Shown here: positions 15,793 to 23,794 of the stretch, piece after piece | How positions within the stretch are numbered: the first letter of the stretch is position 1 | Layout: every line of letters begins with the position of its first letter | NCBI RefSeq assembly: GCF_001299635.1 | Contig: NZ_JRHN01000055.1 | Location: forward strand, 1-38,603 | DNA: 38,603 bases | Origin: Clostridioides difficile | GTDB lineage: Bacteria; Bacillota; Clostridia; Peptostreptococcales; Peptostreptococcaceae | Reading direction: 5' to 3' | The notes under the pieces: generated by a model | Told to the model about the DNA's origin: nothing | Database searches by the model: none | The model's input: the letters and a program-made list of their open reading frames with translations, nothing else | Position numbers and translations under genes: made by a program

Positions 15793-17343
15793 TTAATCTA
15801 CTAATACGACTTTTTTTTCTAAAATAAGACACTTGCCAGGCTTAATTGGTTCATCCAGTTTTATATCATTAAGCTCTGCAATTTCATTTTCTGTTGTATT
15901 GTATTTTTTTGCGATATTCCAGAAAGTATCGCCCTCTTTACATATATATACAATTATACTAGGAGCTTTAGACAAGTCATATACACCTTGGTCTTCACCT
16001 TTGATTATAAAGTTTTCTGCCTTCTTGTCTAGTGCCTCAGTAAATCGCTTAATTTTTATAACTAAATCTATTTGATCTCTATTTAAATCAACTTCAATTT
16101 TATCAATACATGCTGTATTAAACACAGATGCTGTATCAGTTAAGTTATCCATCTCTATATCATGTTCAAATGGAATTTCTTCACTGATTTTATAAACTAA
16201 TTTTAGACCCTCAACTGGAACAAATAAAATCTCAACTTTTATAATCCCTTGTATAATACTTTTATTTTCTTCAATATAACTATTTTCTATAGACATAGTT
16301 GGACAAACGCTTACAATATCTTTTATTTGTATATCATCATTATCATTTCTTATGCCTTCTCTAACCATAAATGTCTCTTCGCTATTTCTTAGAGTCTTGT
16401 TTAATTGAATAGGCTTATGATCAAATTTTATTATTTTTTGAGGAGAATATGCATCTTGCAATACCTCTCTTGTCACTTCATCTGTAACTTTTACTTTACA
16501 AGAAGCCATACAATCTATTTCTAGAAGACCTGTATTACTTTCACTATTTTGTTTGAAGATATGATTGAAGTCTGACATAGACAACAAGACTTCTTCAATC
16601 ATGCCATCACTAACTCCAGGCACCTCTACAAATTGAGTAAACTCAATACCTACTCTATCTAACTCTACAAGTTCACCCTCATATGTACAAGCTAATGGAT
16701 TTATTTCCAATACTCCACCAATGATAACCTTATTATCAGTCACTCTACTTTCTTTTACTCTAATAGATGGATTTAAACTTATTATAGACTGAATTTCTTC
16801 TGTATTTATAGTTATAGTATCTCTTATAGAACTTTCTGCTTTTTCTATTCCAACTATATCTTGGAAACAAATTTCTTTTCTATGTTTCTGTATCCCCTCT
16901 ACTTGTGATACATCTTTTACTATATCTAATCTTTGCTTTTCAAATAAACTTCCTCTTATATTCATAAGAGCTCCTACTTTGATTTTTCTCTCATTCATTA
17001 TAGTACAATCCATATGCTCTACTTCTGAGAATAACATGTATTCCATATCTTGAACAACATTATCTTTCTCTATAACTTCGTTTATATCTACTTTTCCATC
17101 TACATTAGAAATAGTATTTTTATCATCTGCAATATAAATTACATTATAATTAAAACTTCCTCTACAAAGTATCTTCCCATCTGCCATTTCAATTTTTTTA
17201 AGTGATATGTATCCTTCTGTCTTTACGATTTCATATACATCTAATTTTTTGTCTGGTACTACCGCCTCCGCCTCAATAAATGTTTGAAATTTCCCGAAGT
17301 CTATTCTATTGTCAATCTTTATTACATCTTTAATTAATTCCAT
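15793..17343 (-). CDS. sipL: Spore coat morphogenesis protein SipL (DUF3794 + LysM)
   Basis: SipL is the C. difficile factor that, with SpoIVA, anchors the coat layers to the forespore surface; it works in the mother cell. The 516-aa protein contains repeated DUF3794 segments through most of its length (for example ISLNPSIRVKESRVTDNKVIIGGVLEI in parts near 188-215). A C-terminal LysM domain follows (about 468-512: YICKEGDTFWNIAKKY, then TTENEIAELNDI, then IKPGKCLIL). The LysM part is the known SpoIVA-contacting region. A perfect AAGGAGGT precedes the ATG. Terminators on both sides make it a single-gene unit, so its promoter must lie in 17344-17400; I could not define a clear sigma-E box there. 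The neighbours veg and yabG match the C. difficile order. Confidence 0.93.
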   Translation of the reverse strand: MELIKDVIKIDNRIDFGKFQTFIEAEAVVPDKKLDVYEIVKTEGYISLKKIEMADGKILCRGSFNYNVIYIADDKNTISNVDGKVDINEVIEKDNVVQDMEYMLFSEVEHMDCTIMNERKIKVGALMNIRGSLFEKQRLDIVKDVSQVEGIQKHRKEICFQDIVGIEKAESSIRDTITINTEEIQSIISLNPSIRVKESRVTDNKVIIGGVLEINPLACTYEGELVELDRVGIEFTQFVEVPGVSDGMIEEVLLSMSDFNHIFKQNSESNTGLLEIDCMASCKVKVTDEVTREVLQDAYSPQKIIKFDHKPIQLNKTLRNSEETFMVREGIRNDNDDIQIKDIVSVCPTMSIENSYIEENKSIIQGIIKVEILFVPVEGLKLVYKISEEIPFEHDIEMDNLTDTASVFNTACIDKIEVDLNRDQIDLVIKIKRFTEALDKKAENFIIKGEDQGVYDLSKAPSIIVYICKEGDTFWNIAKKYNTTENEIAELNDIKLDEPIKPGKCLILEKKVVLVD

Positions 17344-17399
17344 AGTTTACCTCCTTAAGTATTATAAAAGTATCACACTATATTTATATTTAAGGAGCA

Positions 17400-17434
17400 A
17401 AAAAAAAATTACACCTATTTTTAATAGGTATAAT
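17400..17434 (-). terminator. Intrinsic terminator after veg
   Basis: ATTACACCTATT (17408-17419) pairs with AATAGGTATAAT (17423-17434) over a 3-nt loop with one G-T pair, followed on the minus strand by eight or more T. The stem starts right at the veg stop codon. Confidence 0.88.
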
Positions 17435-17435
17435 T

Positions 17436-17702
17436 TTAACTTATCTGTAATTTATCTTGATCTCTAAAAACTTGCAATTTTACATTAGATGTTAATAAAT
17501 CTGAGTAACTATAAGATACCCTAGGATATCCATTACTTTCATCATCTAATTTTATAACGAACACGCTTGGATAAACTTTTTCTAGTATACCCTCTTTTGT
17601 AATAATCTGCTTTCTTCCTTTATTAGCTTTCAACAATATTTTCTTTCCTATATGTCTCTCTAAGCTTACTCTTATCTTATCTAGAGTTTGAACAGTAGCC
17701 AC
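17436..17702 (-). CDS. veg: Veg family protein
   Basis: Veg is a small, highly expressed protein conserved in Firmicutes and linked in Bacillus to biofilm gene control. The 88-aa product aligns well by eye: RVSLERHIGKKILLKANKGRKQ, then GILEKVYPSVFVIKLDD, then RVSYSYSDLLTSNVKL (each a Veg hallmark). The open frame reaches 17744, but AAGGTG lies five bases before the GTG at 17702, giving the family length. Two near-perfect sigma-A promoters lie upstream, in keeping with the very strong expression known for veg. The stop is immediately followed by a terminator, so it is monocistronic. Confidence 0.93.
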   Translation of the reverse strand: MATVQTLDKIRVSLERHIGKKILLKANKGRKQIITKEGILEKVYPSVFVIKLDDESNGYPRVSYSYSDLLTSNVKLQVFRDQDKLQIS

Positions 17703-17720
17703 AATATCACCTTCTTTAAC

Positions 17721-17752
17721 GTTTATATGTTTACATAATATCACATATAAAC
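17721..17752. repeat. Inverted repeat centred on the proximal veg -10 box
   Basis: GTTTATATG (17721-17729) and CATATAAAC (17744-17752) form a perfect 9-bp inverted repeat whose centre falls inside the -10 hexamer at 17735-17740. It could be an operator or, in part, a 5' UTR hairpin. Confidence 0.6.
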
Positions 17753-17763
17753 ATTTTTGTCAA
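17735..17763 (-). promoter_or_regulatory. veg proximal sigma-A promoter
   Basis: TTGACA (17758-17763), a 17-bp spacer and TATTAT (17735-17740) on the minus strand. The predicted transcription start near 17728 leaves a leader of about 25 nt before the GTG. Confidence 0.8.
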
Positions 17764-17778
17764 ATGTTTAAACTAATT

Positions 17779-17807
17779 ATTTTATATATTTTTTGCAAAA
17801 ATGTCAA
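17779..17807 (-). promoter_or_regulatory. veg distal sigma-A promoter
   Basis: TTGACA (17802-17807), a 17-bp spacer and TAAAAT (17779-17784) on the minus strand. It is in tandem with the proximal promoter, 44 bp upstream of it. Confidence 0.8.
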
Positions 17808-17849
17808 TACTATTTTTGAAGATATACAGTATAATTATTCTATTTTTTT

Positions 17850-18710
17850 TTAATGCAATATTGTTTTTGGCATTGCCCATCTAAATTTGCCTCTTGTTTC
17901 AGAGCCTCCAATCCCCTTAACACCTGTAATAGTCTGCTCTATAACCTCATCAATAGGCACTACTACATCGATTCTTGAACAAGCAATTTTCTCCACTACA
18001 AAAACTGGGTCTAAAGCATGTATCATTATTCTTCCAGGTGAACTTGCATAATTTGCTCCTGCACTTATTATTTTTTCATAATTTGATTGGCATGCTCCTG
18101 CAAATATAACAAGATTATCCAAATTTGGTTGCCATTTACGTGCTTCTTTTACTGTTTTCATAAAGTTCAGAGAGTTTCTATAGTTACTCATATCTTCTAT
18201 ATCGCCTCTTTTTATTGTCATTGCATCATGACCTGTTATTACTAGTATATCCGGATTATATTTTTCTAGCAGTGCTCTTACTTCTTTATATTGATTTTGT
18301 TCTGAAACTGCTACTCCTACAGCAGGTATTCCAAGTTGAGCATATACATCCAAACAAATTTTTAAATATTCTTTATCTCCATCTATCTGTAATACTTTTC
18401 CAGGCATTCCATATGTGTTAGGATTTAATTGAAGTTTTGGAACTGCTCTTGTCATTCTTTTCTGTCTTTCTTTAGCTTTTCTTACTGACTTATATAATAA
18501 ATTTTCTACATTTTTATCTATTAATATATCTTTTATATCAGGTGCTTTTACTAACTCTAAATCATCAATATAAGCATCTGCTATTACTCTAAATGCAATT
18601 CCCTTTAGTATAGCTATTTTTTCATTATTTTCATCTACACCAAAAGAGACTATTTTAAATACTATATCTTTGTTATGTGACTTTCTAGCTACAATGTCTC
18701 CTACCTTCAT
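17850..18710 (-). CDS. yabG: Sporulation-specific cysteine protease YabG
   Basis: YabG is a mother-cell protease that trims spore coat and cortex proteins; in C. difficile it is known to process the CspBA fusion and pro-SleC. The 286-aa protein matches the family across its length. The N-terminal beta-rich part is MKVGDIVARKSHNKDIVFKI, then LQIDGDKEYLKICLDVYAQL near 108-127, LVITGHDA near 155-162, and FAGACQSNYEKIISAGANYASSPGR (two stretches) near 208-232 with the conserved Cys and Ser. A GGAGG sits nine bases before the ATG. A sigma-K-like promoter occurs at 18743-18769. Confidence 0.93.
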   Translation of the reverse strand: MKVGDIVARKSHNKDIVFKIVSFGVDENNEKIAILKGIAFRVIADAYIDDLELVKAPDIKDILIDKNVENLLYKSVRKAKERQKRMTRAVPKLQLNPNTYGMPGKVLQIDGDKEYLKICLDVYAQLGIPAVGVAVSEQNQYKEVRALLEKYNPDILVITGHDAMTIKRGDIEDMSNYRNSLNFMKTVKEARKWQPNLDNLVIFAGACQSNYEKIISAGANYASSPGRIMIHALDPVFVVEKIACSRIDVVVPIDEVIEQTITGVKGIGGSETRGKFRWAMPKTILH

Positions 18711-18742
18711 AGTTAAACCTCCAATAAATTTTTATCTTAGTT

Positions 18743-18769
18743 TATACTATGTTCGATATAAAACTTTGT
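18743..18769 (-). promoter_or_regulatory. Candidate sigma-K promoter of yabG
   Basis: On the minus strand CATAGTATA (18743-18751) fits the sigma-K -10 pattern CATAnnnTA, with AC (18768-18769) 16 bp upstream. yabG is a late mother-cell gene in spore formers. The motif is short, so chance is possible. Confidence 0.45.
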
Positions 18770-18793
18770 TTCCTAATGTCAAAAAAACATTTC

Positions 18794-19732
18794 TTATAAT
18801 ACTTCTTTTATCACTCTTAAAGCATTTTTATAGTATATCTTTTCTATATCATCTTCACTAAACCCTTCTTTTTTTAGAGGTTCATATAATTTATCCATCT
18901 GAGATATATCCTCAATTTCAACCTTTGAATCTATTCCATCAAAATCTGAGCCTAGAGCTACAACATCTATTCCTCCAACATTTACAATATGTTTTATATG
19001 TCTTACCATATCTTCAAGCTTACTTTCGCTTTTATCACTTAAAAACAAATGGAAAAAGTTTATACCTGTAACTCCACCTTTATTTGCCAATACTCTAATC
19101 ATATCATCAGTTAGATTTCTAGAATGATTCATCATTGCTCTTGAATTAGAATGTGTAGCAATTATTGGTTTAGAAGAAATCTTAGCAATTTCATAAAATC
19201 CACCATCTGAAATATGTGAAACATCCACTAACATTCCCAATTCATTCATTTTATGTACTACTTCTCTTCCAAAATCAGTGAGACCTTTTTCTCTATACTC
19301 TACTTTATTATGAGGAAAACTTAATTCATTCACATGATTCCAACTTATTGTCATCATTCTAACCCCTAAATTGTAAAATTTCTTTAAATTCTCTATCTTA
19401 CCTTCAAGTACTGCTCCCTCCTCAATAGATAAAAGTGCAGTAAGTTTTCCTTCTGATTGATTTTTCATAATCTCTTCATAATTAGTAGCTAAAGCTATTA
19501 CATCACTATTTTTTTTCATTTCCTCATGAAATTTATTTGCCATGCTCATACAATAATCAAAAGGATACTTTACTTCTTCGGTATCAACAAAAAGAGCAAA
19601 TGTTTGAGCTAACGAATCCCCTTTTTTCAATCTGTCTATATCAACAGAATACTTGTTAGACTTAAGTTCACTTGTTTCTACATTTTCCATTAGCTTTGCT
19701 ATAGTATCACAATGTAAATCAATAAATTTCAT
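18794..19732 (-). CDS. M19 family membrane-type dipeptidase
   Basis: This zinc-dependent dipeptidase (renal dipeptidase family) hydrolyses dipeptides, often including D-residues. The 312-aa protein carries the metal ligands expected for M19: the HxD pair in DLHCDT (His7, Asp9), the bridging Glu in SIEEGAVLEG near 115-125, and two His in ATHSNSRAMMNHSRNLTDD near 187-205. LGSDFDGID near 255 is the C-terminal active-site segment. No signal peptide is present, so it is cytoplasmic. AGGGGG lies seven bases before the ATG at 19732; the longer frame to 19768 has no site. Only about 35 bp separate it from the hairpin upstream, so it may depend on read-through. Confidence 0.92.
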   Translation of the reverse strand: MKFIDLHCDTIAKLMENVETSELKSNKYSVDIDRLKKGDSLAQTFALFVDTEEVKYPFDYCMSMANKFHEEMKKNSDVIALATNYEEIMKNQSEGKLTALLSIEEGAVLEGKIENLKKFYNLGVRMMTISWNHVNELSFPHNKVEYREKGLTDFGREVVHKMNELGMLVDVSHISDGGFYEIAKISSKPIIATHSNSRAMMNHSRNLTDDMIRVLANKGGVTGINFFHLFLSDKSESKLEDMVRHIKHIVNVGGIDVVALGSDFDGIDSKVEIEDISQMDKLYEPLKKEGFSEDDIEKIYYKNALRVIKEVL

Positions 19733-19765
19733 ATTTATACCCCCTGTATATTTTATATTTATATC

Positions 19766-19810
19766 CAAAAATAGAAATAGTTGTCCTTATAGACAACTAT
19801 TGACAACTAT
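19766..19810 (-). terminator. Hairpin upstream of the dipeptidase gene, terminator or attenuator
   Basis: AATAGTTGTC (19776-19785) and GACAACTATT (19792-19801) form a 10-bp perfect stem with a 6-nt loop, followed on the minus strand by TCTATTTTTGG. A further copy of GACAACTAT (19802-19810) could compete for the left arm, giving two alternative folds. Confidence 0.6.
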
Positions 19811-19841
19811 TTTTTAATATTCTTTTTTATATTACTTAATC

Positions 19842-20003
19842 TTATTCCTCTTTTAAGTTGGGTATTACTCTTTTAACTTCTTCAATTTGATGCCATGTTT
19901 TATCTATATCATTTTCACTAATATATTTTTTTAAATCAGTTAAAGATGTAAAATCTTTAACTGATAAATTGTCATCATCGTCTGCAAATCTTAAAATAAA
20001 CAT
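19842..20003 (-). CDS. Small acidic protein, 53 aa, unknown function
   Basis: This short ORF starts 9 bp after the stop of the SEC-C gene and reads MFILRFADDDDNLSVKDF at its N-terminus, ending in VIPNLKEE. It is soluble and acidic at the start (four consecutive Asp), with a predicted helix in the middle (TDLKKYISENDIDK). AAGGTAG lies four bases before the ATG, an adequate but not ideal site, and the short gap suggests translational coupling. The hairpin at 19766-19810 follows the stop. I recognise no family. The frame is uninterrupted and looks coding by composition, but its size leaves some doubt. Confidence 0.6.
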   Translation of the reverse strand: MFILRFADDDDNLSVKDFTSLTDLKKYISENDIDKTWHQIEEVKRVIPNLKEE

Positions 20004-20012
20004 AAGACTACC

Positions 20013-20510
20013 TTACTTCCCACAACATTTCTTATATTTTTTACCACTTCCACATGGGCATGAATCATTTCTTCCTATTTTTGCTTCTTTAACTACTGTT
20101 TTAGATTTTTTGTACGCTTTTATTATTTCTTTTCTTTGTTCTGCTGGTAATATTTCTTCCCAACCTTGTAAATTATATAGCCAATGAGCTTCAACAGTCA
20201 CCATATTGTTATATAATTTTTCCCAATCTATTTTTATAGAAACCTCTTTATCAGCTTCTACATCTTCTAAAACTATATCTTCTTTTAGACTTTCACTGAT
20301 TCCATCTATGAATCCCATGAAAAATTCATTAGTAGTTCCAAATTTTTCAGCCAATTCACTTACTTTACCTTCAACAACATCCATTTTATTGTTTAATATT
20401 TCATTGTATATTCCAGCTTCAATTTTTAAATATTCTTCCCAGAATTTTACCTCTGCTTCTTGATTTTCATGATTATCGCTTAAATTTCTCCATTCAGTAT
20501 ATAAACTCAT
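20013..20510 (-). CDS. SEC-C zinc-motif protein
   Basis: This 165-aa cytoplasmic protein consists of a helical N-terminal part of unknown fold (about 1-140) and a C-terminal SEC-C motif, [20 protein letters not shown] (about 145-164), which binds one zinc through the CxC...CC cysteines. The same motif ends SecA, where it contacts SecB and ribosomes, and it occurs on many small proteins of unknown role. The N-terminal region is not SecA-like. A strong AGGAGG precedes the ATG. The 53-aa ORF follows after 9 bp. The function cannot be given beyond zinc binding. Confidence 0.85.
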   Translation of the reverse strand: MSLYTEWRNLSDNHENQEAEVKFWEEYLKIEAGIYNEILNNKMDVVEGKVSELAEKFGTTNEFFMGFIDGISESLKEDIVLEDVEADKEVSIKIDWEKLYNNMVTVEAHWLYNLQGWEEILPAEQRKEIIKAYKKSKTVVKEAKIGRNDSCPCGSGKKYKKCCGK

Positions 20511-20625
20511 ACTTTTTTCCTCCTAAGTAAATCTATATTTTTATAGTTTTTATAGTATAAAATCTTTTGGTTAGATTGTAAGTTTCTTCTTTTTGATTAT
20601 ACCATATTCTATTTAAAGTTAACTC

Positions 20626-21336
20626 TTATATTATATCATAATTAAACAATTCTTTTAATACTTTTATAGCATACTCTTGGTTTATAAAGTAAGGGCTTGT
20701 GGCAATTGTTATGACTTTAGCTTTTTTAATTAAGTTTTTTATCTTATCCAGTTTGAAATCAAACGGTATGTAATCCATATCACTTGAAAATATATCCAAA
20801 TCTATATCGAGAACAAACTCTGGCTCTATATCTAAATCAAATCCATATAAACTATCTATTATTATTAATTCCGAGAATATTTTATGTTGCAATGCTGGTT
20901 TTATAAAGCTTCCTACATTTAAAACCTCATTTGTATACCTAAATACATCTTCTATATTGTTTATATCTACATCGTAGTTCTCAGGTTCTCTAGTATCCTT
21001 ATGTTGGTCTACATGTACTAACTTGCATCCTCTTGTAAATTCATCGTTCATCATAGATTTTAACCAAAAATAAAATGCATGATTATGATTATCAAATACA
21101 TATATTTTTTTATTTCCCAGGACATATTCGACCATATTCTCCAATCCTATTGCTTTTATTTCTTCATTTTCATCTACTTCATTAAAAACTACTTTATTAC
21201 CCAACTTTACATCATCTAATGTGCCACTTATAAGTTTTGGTACATATATACTCTTAATATCTCTTTTATCATATGAAAATACATTATTTCCCATTGGCTT
21301 TTCTATATAAAATCCATTGTATTCATAATTTTGCAT
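20626..21336 (-). CDS. UPF0489 family protein (arginase/deacetylase-like fold expected)
   Basis: This uncharacterised protein of 236 aa has the UPF0489 signature pieces. DNHNHAFYFW (about 82-91), LVHVDQHKDTREPE (about 107-120) and VLDIDLDIFSSD (about 175-186) carry His and Asp residues spaced as in metal-binding ureohydrolase-type proteins. I infer a metal-dependent hydrolase, but no reaction is known to me for this family. GGAGG lies 12 bases before the ATG, a rather long spacing. Intergenic sequence on both sides suggests it is transcribed alone. Confidence 0.75.
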   Translation of the reverse strand: MQNYEYNGFYIEKPMGNNVFSYDKRDIKSIYVPKLISGTLDDVKLGNKVVFNEVDENEEIKAIGLENMVEYVLGNKKIYVFDNHNHAFYFWLKSMMNDEFTRGCKLVHVDQHKDTREPENYDVDINNIEDVFRYTNEVLNVGSFIKPALQHKIFSELIIIDSLYGFDLDIEPEFVLDIDLDIFSSDMDYIPFDFKLDKIKNLIKKAKVITIATSPYFINQEYAIKVLKELFNYDII

Positions 21337-21369
21337 AAGACTTAATTTCCTCCATTTTTATAATCTGTA

Positions 21370-21473
21370 AAACTTAAAATGCACTTATTGCAAATCATAT
21401 TATCTACTATAGAAGACATCTTATACAACTAAATATAACATCTTCCCTTAATATGTATTATACAATAAGTGCA
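21370..21473 (-). terminator. Terminator after the 176-aa gene with a long loop
   Basis: A perfect 11-bp inverted repeat (TGCACTTATTG 21380-21390 with CAATAAGTGCA 21463-21473) encloses 72 nt. On the minus strand TTTTAAGTTTT follows. It closes the three-gene symporter operon. Confidence 0.6.
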
Positions 21474-21480
21474 AAATTTT

Positions 21481-22011
21481 TTACATTCCTATAACAAAGC
21501 CATCAGCTTCAATTGGGAGATAACTAACTCTTGTATTCAATTCGACTTTTCCAAAAAATACTACCCAGTATGGCCTAAAAATACTTTCGATTTTAACTAT
21601 TTCAATCTCTGGAATTCCTCCCATAAACCTATGAGTTAACCTCATAGCCATCTTATTTGCCTTTGCTCTTACTCTTCTTTCATCTTTATCACTATATTGT
21701 ACAATATTACAATCTACGTTTTTAACCATTTCACACACTGGCAACTCTTGCACTATACTACCAGCACCAGTAGAACCATTCACCAAAATTTTCAATTCAT
21801 TTATATTATTAGAATGCTTTTTCTTCATAAAAATAGATTTATTTTTATGAATTTTAAGCGTAACAATTTTAAACTCTATATAGTGAAGTCTAACTTCATG
21901 AGTATCCTTATTCTTTAATATCAATTTGCTAATTAAAGAGTTTTTTCCACTTTTAGCTATATCTATAGCTTTATCTTTTGTAATTTTTATAGGTAACGCT
22001 CTTATATCCAT
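21481..22011 (-). CDS. Conserved-looking protein of unknown function in the symporter operon
   Basis: I do not recognise this 176-aa protein. It is basic in its first half (a KIHKNKSIFMKKKH segment near 52-65). It has a Gly/Ser stretch NGSTGAGSIVQELPVCE near 77-93 and ends in mixed beta-type sequence with an Arg-Pro-Tyr-Trp segment (SIFRPYWVVFFGKVELN). There is no signal peptide and no clear membrane helix, so it should sit in the cytoplasm. It is the last gene of an operon with an SSS symporter and a 2-TM protein, 16 bp after the latter, which suggests a role in that transport process. The ribosome site is weak (GAAAGAG). Confidence 0.7.
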   Translation of the reverse strand: MDIRALPIKITKDKAIDIAKSGKNSLISKLILKNKDTHEVRLHYIEFKIVTLKIHKNKSIFMKKKHSNNINELKILVNGSTGAGSIVQELPVCEMVKNVDCNIVQYSDKDERRVRAKANKMAMRLTHRFMGGIPEIEIVKIESIFRPYWVVFFGKVELNTRVSYLPIEADGFVIGM

Positions 22012-22027
22012 AAAATCATTCTCTTTC

Positions 22028-22258
22028 TTATTTTTTTCTTGTCATTTTTAGAACTCTATATATGTAATCAAAAAATATTATAACTACAACTGTCATAACT
22101 CCATATGGAATTATCTTGCCAACTATAATATCATTTCTAGTCACTATACCATAAAATATAAATCCTGTTATTAAAAAGTACAATAATACTAGAAAACCAT
22201 CTATCCCAAACCATTTTATTTCTAAATCTTTTTTTACCTTAGACACTAATTTAGACAT
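22028..22258 (-). CDS. Small two-helix membrane protein paired with the symporter
   Basis: This 76-aa protein has a basic N-terminus (MSKLVSKVKKDLEIK), two hydrophobic helices (about 19-38 and 45-65) joined by a short polar turn, and a basic end (KMTRKK). Both termini are expected in the cytoplasm by the positive-inside rule. It begins 14 bp after the SSS symporter gene. Small two- or few-helix partners encoded with SSS carriers are known elsewhere (YhdT with PanF, the DUF485 protein with ActP), so an accessory subunit is a fair inference, not a sequence match. GGAG precedes the ATG. Confidence 0.75.
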   Translation of the reverse strand: MSKLVSKVKKDLEIKWFGIDGFLVLLYFLITGFIFYGIVTRNDIIVGKIIPYGVMTVVVIIFFDYIYRVLKMTRKK

Positions 22259-22272
22259 AGCAGTTTCTCCTT

Positions 22273-23667
22273 TTATAGATTATTTTGTGTATTTAAATTC
22301 TTACCTATTCTATTTCCAATCATCCATGCAATAAATGAAAGAGGTATAGCCACTACAAGAGGCTCTAACTCAAAGCTTTGAACTGGGAATATTTTAAAGT
22401 AACCAAAAGTCACTCCTCCTACAATCATTCCTAAAATACCACCCATAGATGTTCTTCTTCCACTTCCAAGAAGTCCACCTACTATAGGTACAAATGCAGA
22501 ACCCATCCAAATGCTCCCTACAAATATACATGCATCATATACATTTTCAAATCTAAACGCTACACTAAGTCCCATAACTGCTGCTAAACATACACCTATC
22601 CTAGTAAATTTTACTAATTGTTTCTGAGATAACTCCTTTTTAGTAATTCTTCCATATATATCATTGGCTAATGTAGCTCCTGCTGCTAGATAATAACTAT
22701 CTAATGTTGATACTATAGAACCTAAAATTCCTATTATGAATATTACTCTTATTCCTTGTGGCAATGTCTCCAAAACTAAAGTTATATACCCAGCGGCTGG
22801 TGCCATTTCTGGATAAGTAGCTCTTACTATAAGACCTGTCATAGTTAAAACCATATCAAAACATATCCATAGTGAGAAACAAGTTAATAAGGCTCTTCTA
22901 CCAACTTTAGGAGAGTCTGCTGCCGAAAATCTCTGATAAAAAGTTGGGTCTGAATAAGCTCCAAAAGAATATACAATTAGCATCAGTGCTTTCATCGCTG
23001 ACATTCCTTTTGTAGGATGCATAAGCTGAGGCGCATCTTTAAGTGCTTCTGTAAGCCCTTGGAAACCTCCTATTTGTTCAAATTGACCTGGCATAACCAT
23101 AGTTAGACCAAATACCATACAGAAAAATAATACCATATCTGTAATGGCAACTCCCATAAGTCCACCAAGTACTGTAAGTACAACGACTACAACTACCATT
23201 ATTAGGCCTATCAATTCTCTATCTATTCCCCAAGCTACATTACCTATAGTTCCCATAGCTGTTATTTCTCCAAGTTGTGCACAATATATAAACATTAAGA
23301 TTGCCCCAATTATAGCAACATGTTTCCCATAAAAACTTTCTAATAAATCAGGAACTGTTATATTGGTTCTTATGTGGATTCTTGGTCCAACCCATAATGC
23401 TAAAGGCATTCTTCCAATATGTGCAGCTATTGACCAAACTGCCCAAGCAGATATTCCATATATAGCCGCATACTCCACACTACCTACTGTACCAACTCCC
23501 CCATACCATGAGGCAACTAAAGTACCTACTATCAATGACCATGGTAAACTTCGATTTCCTAGGTAATAGCTCTCCATATCTTTTACATTTCTAGAAAAAT
23601 AATAACCTATCCCTAATAATATAAATGCAAATATAACTATAATTCCATTTTCCCACAATGTTAACAT
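22273..23667 (-). CDS. Sodium:solute symporter (SSS family)
   Basis: This 464-aa carrier has about 12-13 predicted membrane helices and the SSS/SLC5 pattern. YYLGNRSLPWSLIVGTLVASWYGG (two stretches, about 34-57) covers the first core helix with its unwound region. The sodium-site helix near residues 310-330 reads GILGSIVSTLDSYYLAAGAT, with the typical Ser-Thr-x-Asp/Ser cluster. It should import an organic solute with Na+; the substrate is not evident, and the subgroup is not plainly PutP, PanF or ActP. GGAG lies before the ATG. It leads a three-gene operon with two uncharacterised partners. Confidence 0.88.
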   Translation of the reverse strand: MLTLWENGIIVIFAFILLGIGYYFSRNVKDMESYYLGNRSLPWSLIVGTLVASWYGGVGTVGSVEYAAIYGISAWAVWSIAAHIGRMPLALWVGPRIHIRTNITVPDLLESFYGKHVAIIGAILMFIYCAQLGEITAMGTIGNVAWGIDRELIGLIMVVVVVVLTVLGGLMGVAITDMVLFFCMVFGLTMVMPGQFEQIGGFQGLTEALKDAPQLMHPTKGMSAMKALMLIVYSFGAYSDPTFYQRFSAADSPKVGRRALLTCFSLWICFDMVLTMTGLIVRATYPEMAPAAGYITLVLETLPQGIRVIFIIGILGSIVSTLDSYYLAAGATLANDIYGRITKKELSQKQLVKFTRIGVCLAAVMGLSVAFRFENVYDACIFVGSIWMGSAFVPIVGGLLGSGRRTSMGGILGMIVGGVTFGYFKIFPVQSFELEPLVVAIPLSFIAWMIGNRIGKNLNTQNNL

Positions 23668-23724
23668 ATCTAATCTCCACGTTCTTATATTTTAATTTTC
23701 CTGCTTTAATATTTAAATATGAAC

Positions 23725-23759
23725 AACTCTACCCATTTTCATAAAAAATAGGTAGAGTT
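23725..23759 (-). terminator. Hairpin after the MFS gene, probable terminator
   Basis: A 9-bp perfect stem (AACTCTACC 23725-23733 with GGTAGAGTT 23751-23759) and a 17-nt loop lie 36 bp after the MFS stop. The T-run on the minus strand is poor (GTTCATATTT). Confidence 0.5.
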
Positions 23760-23794
23760 ATATAATAATTATAAGTATTTAATCAGTCTTGTTA

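Noticed and set aside
17344-17400. Sigma-E promoter of sipL
   Set aside because: Biology predicts one here, but I could not find a convincing -10/-35 pair with correct spacing.
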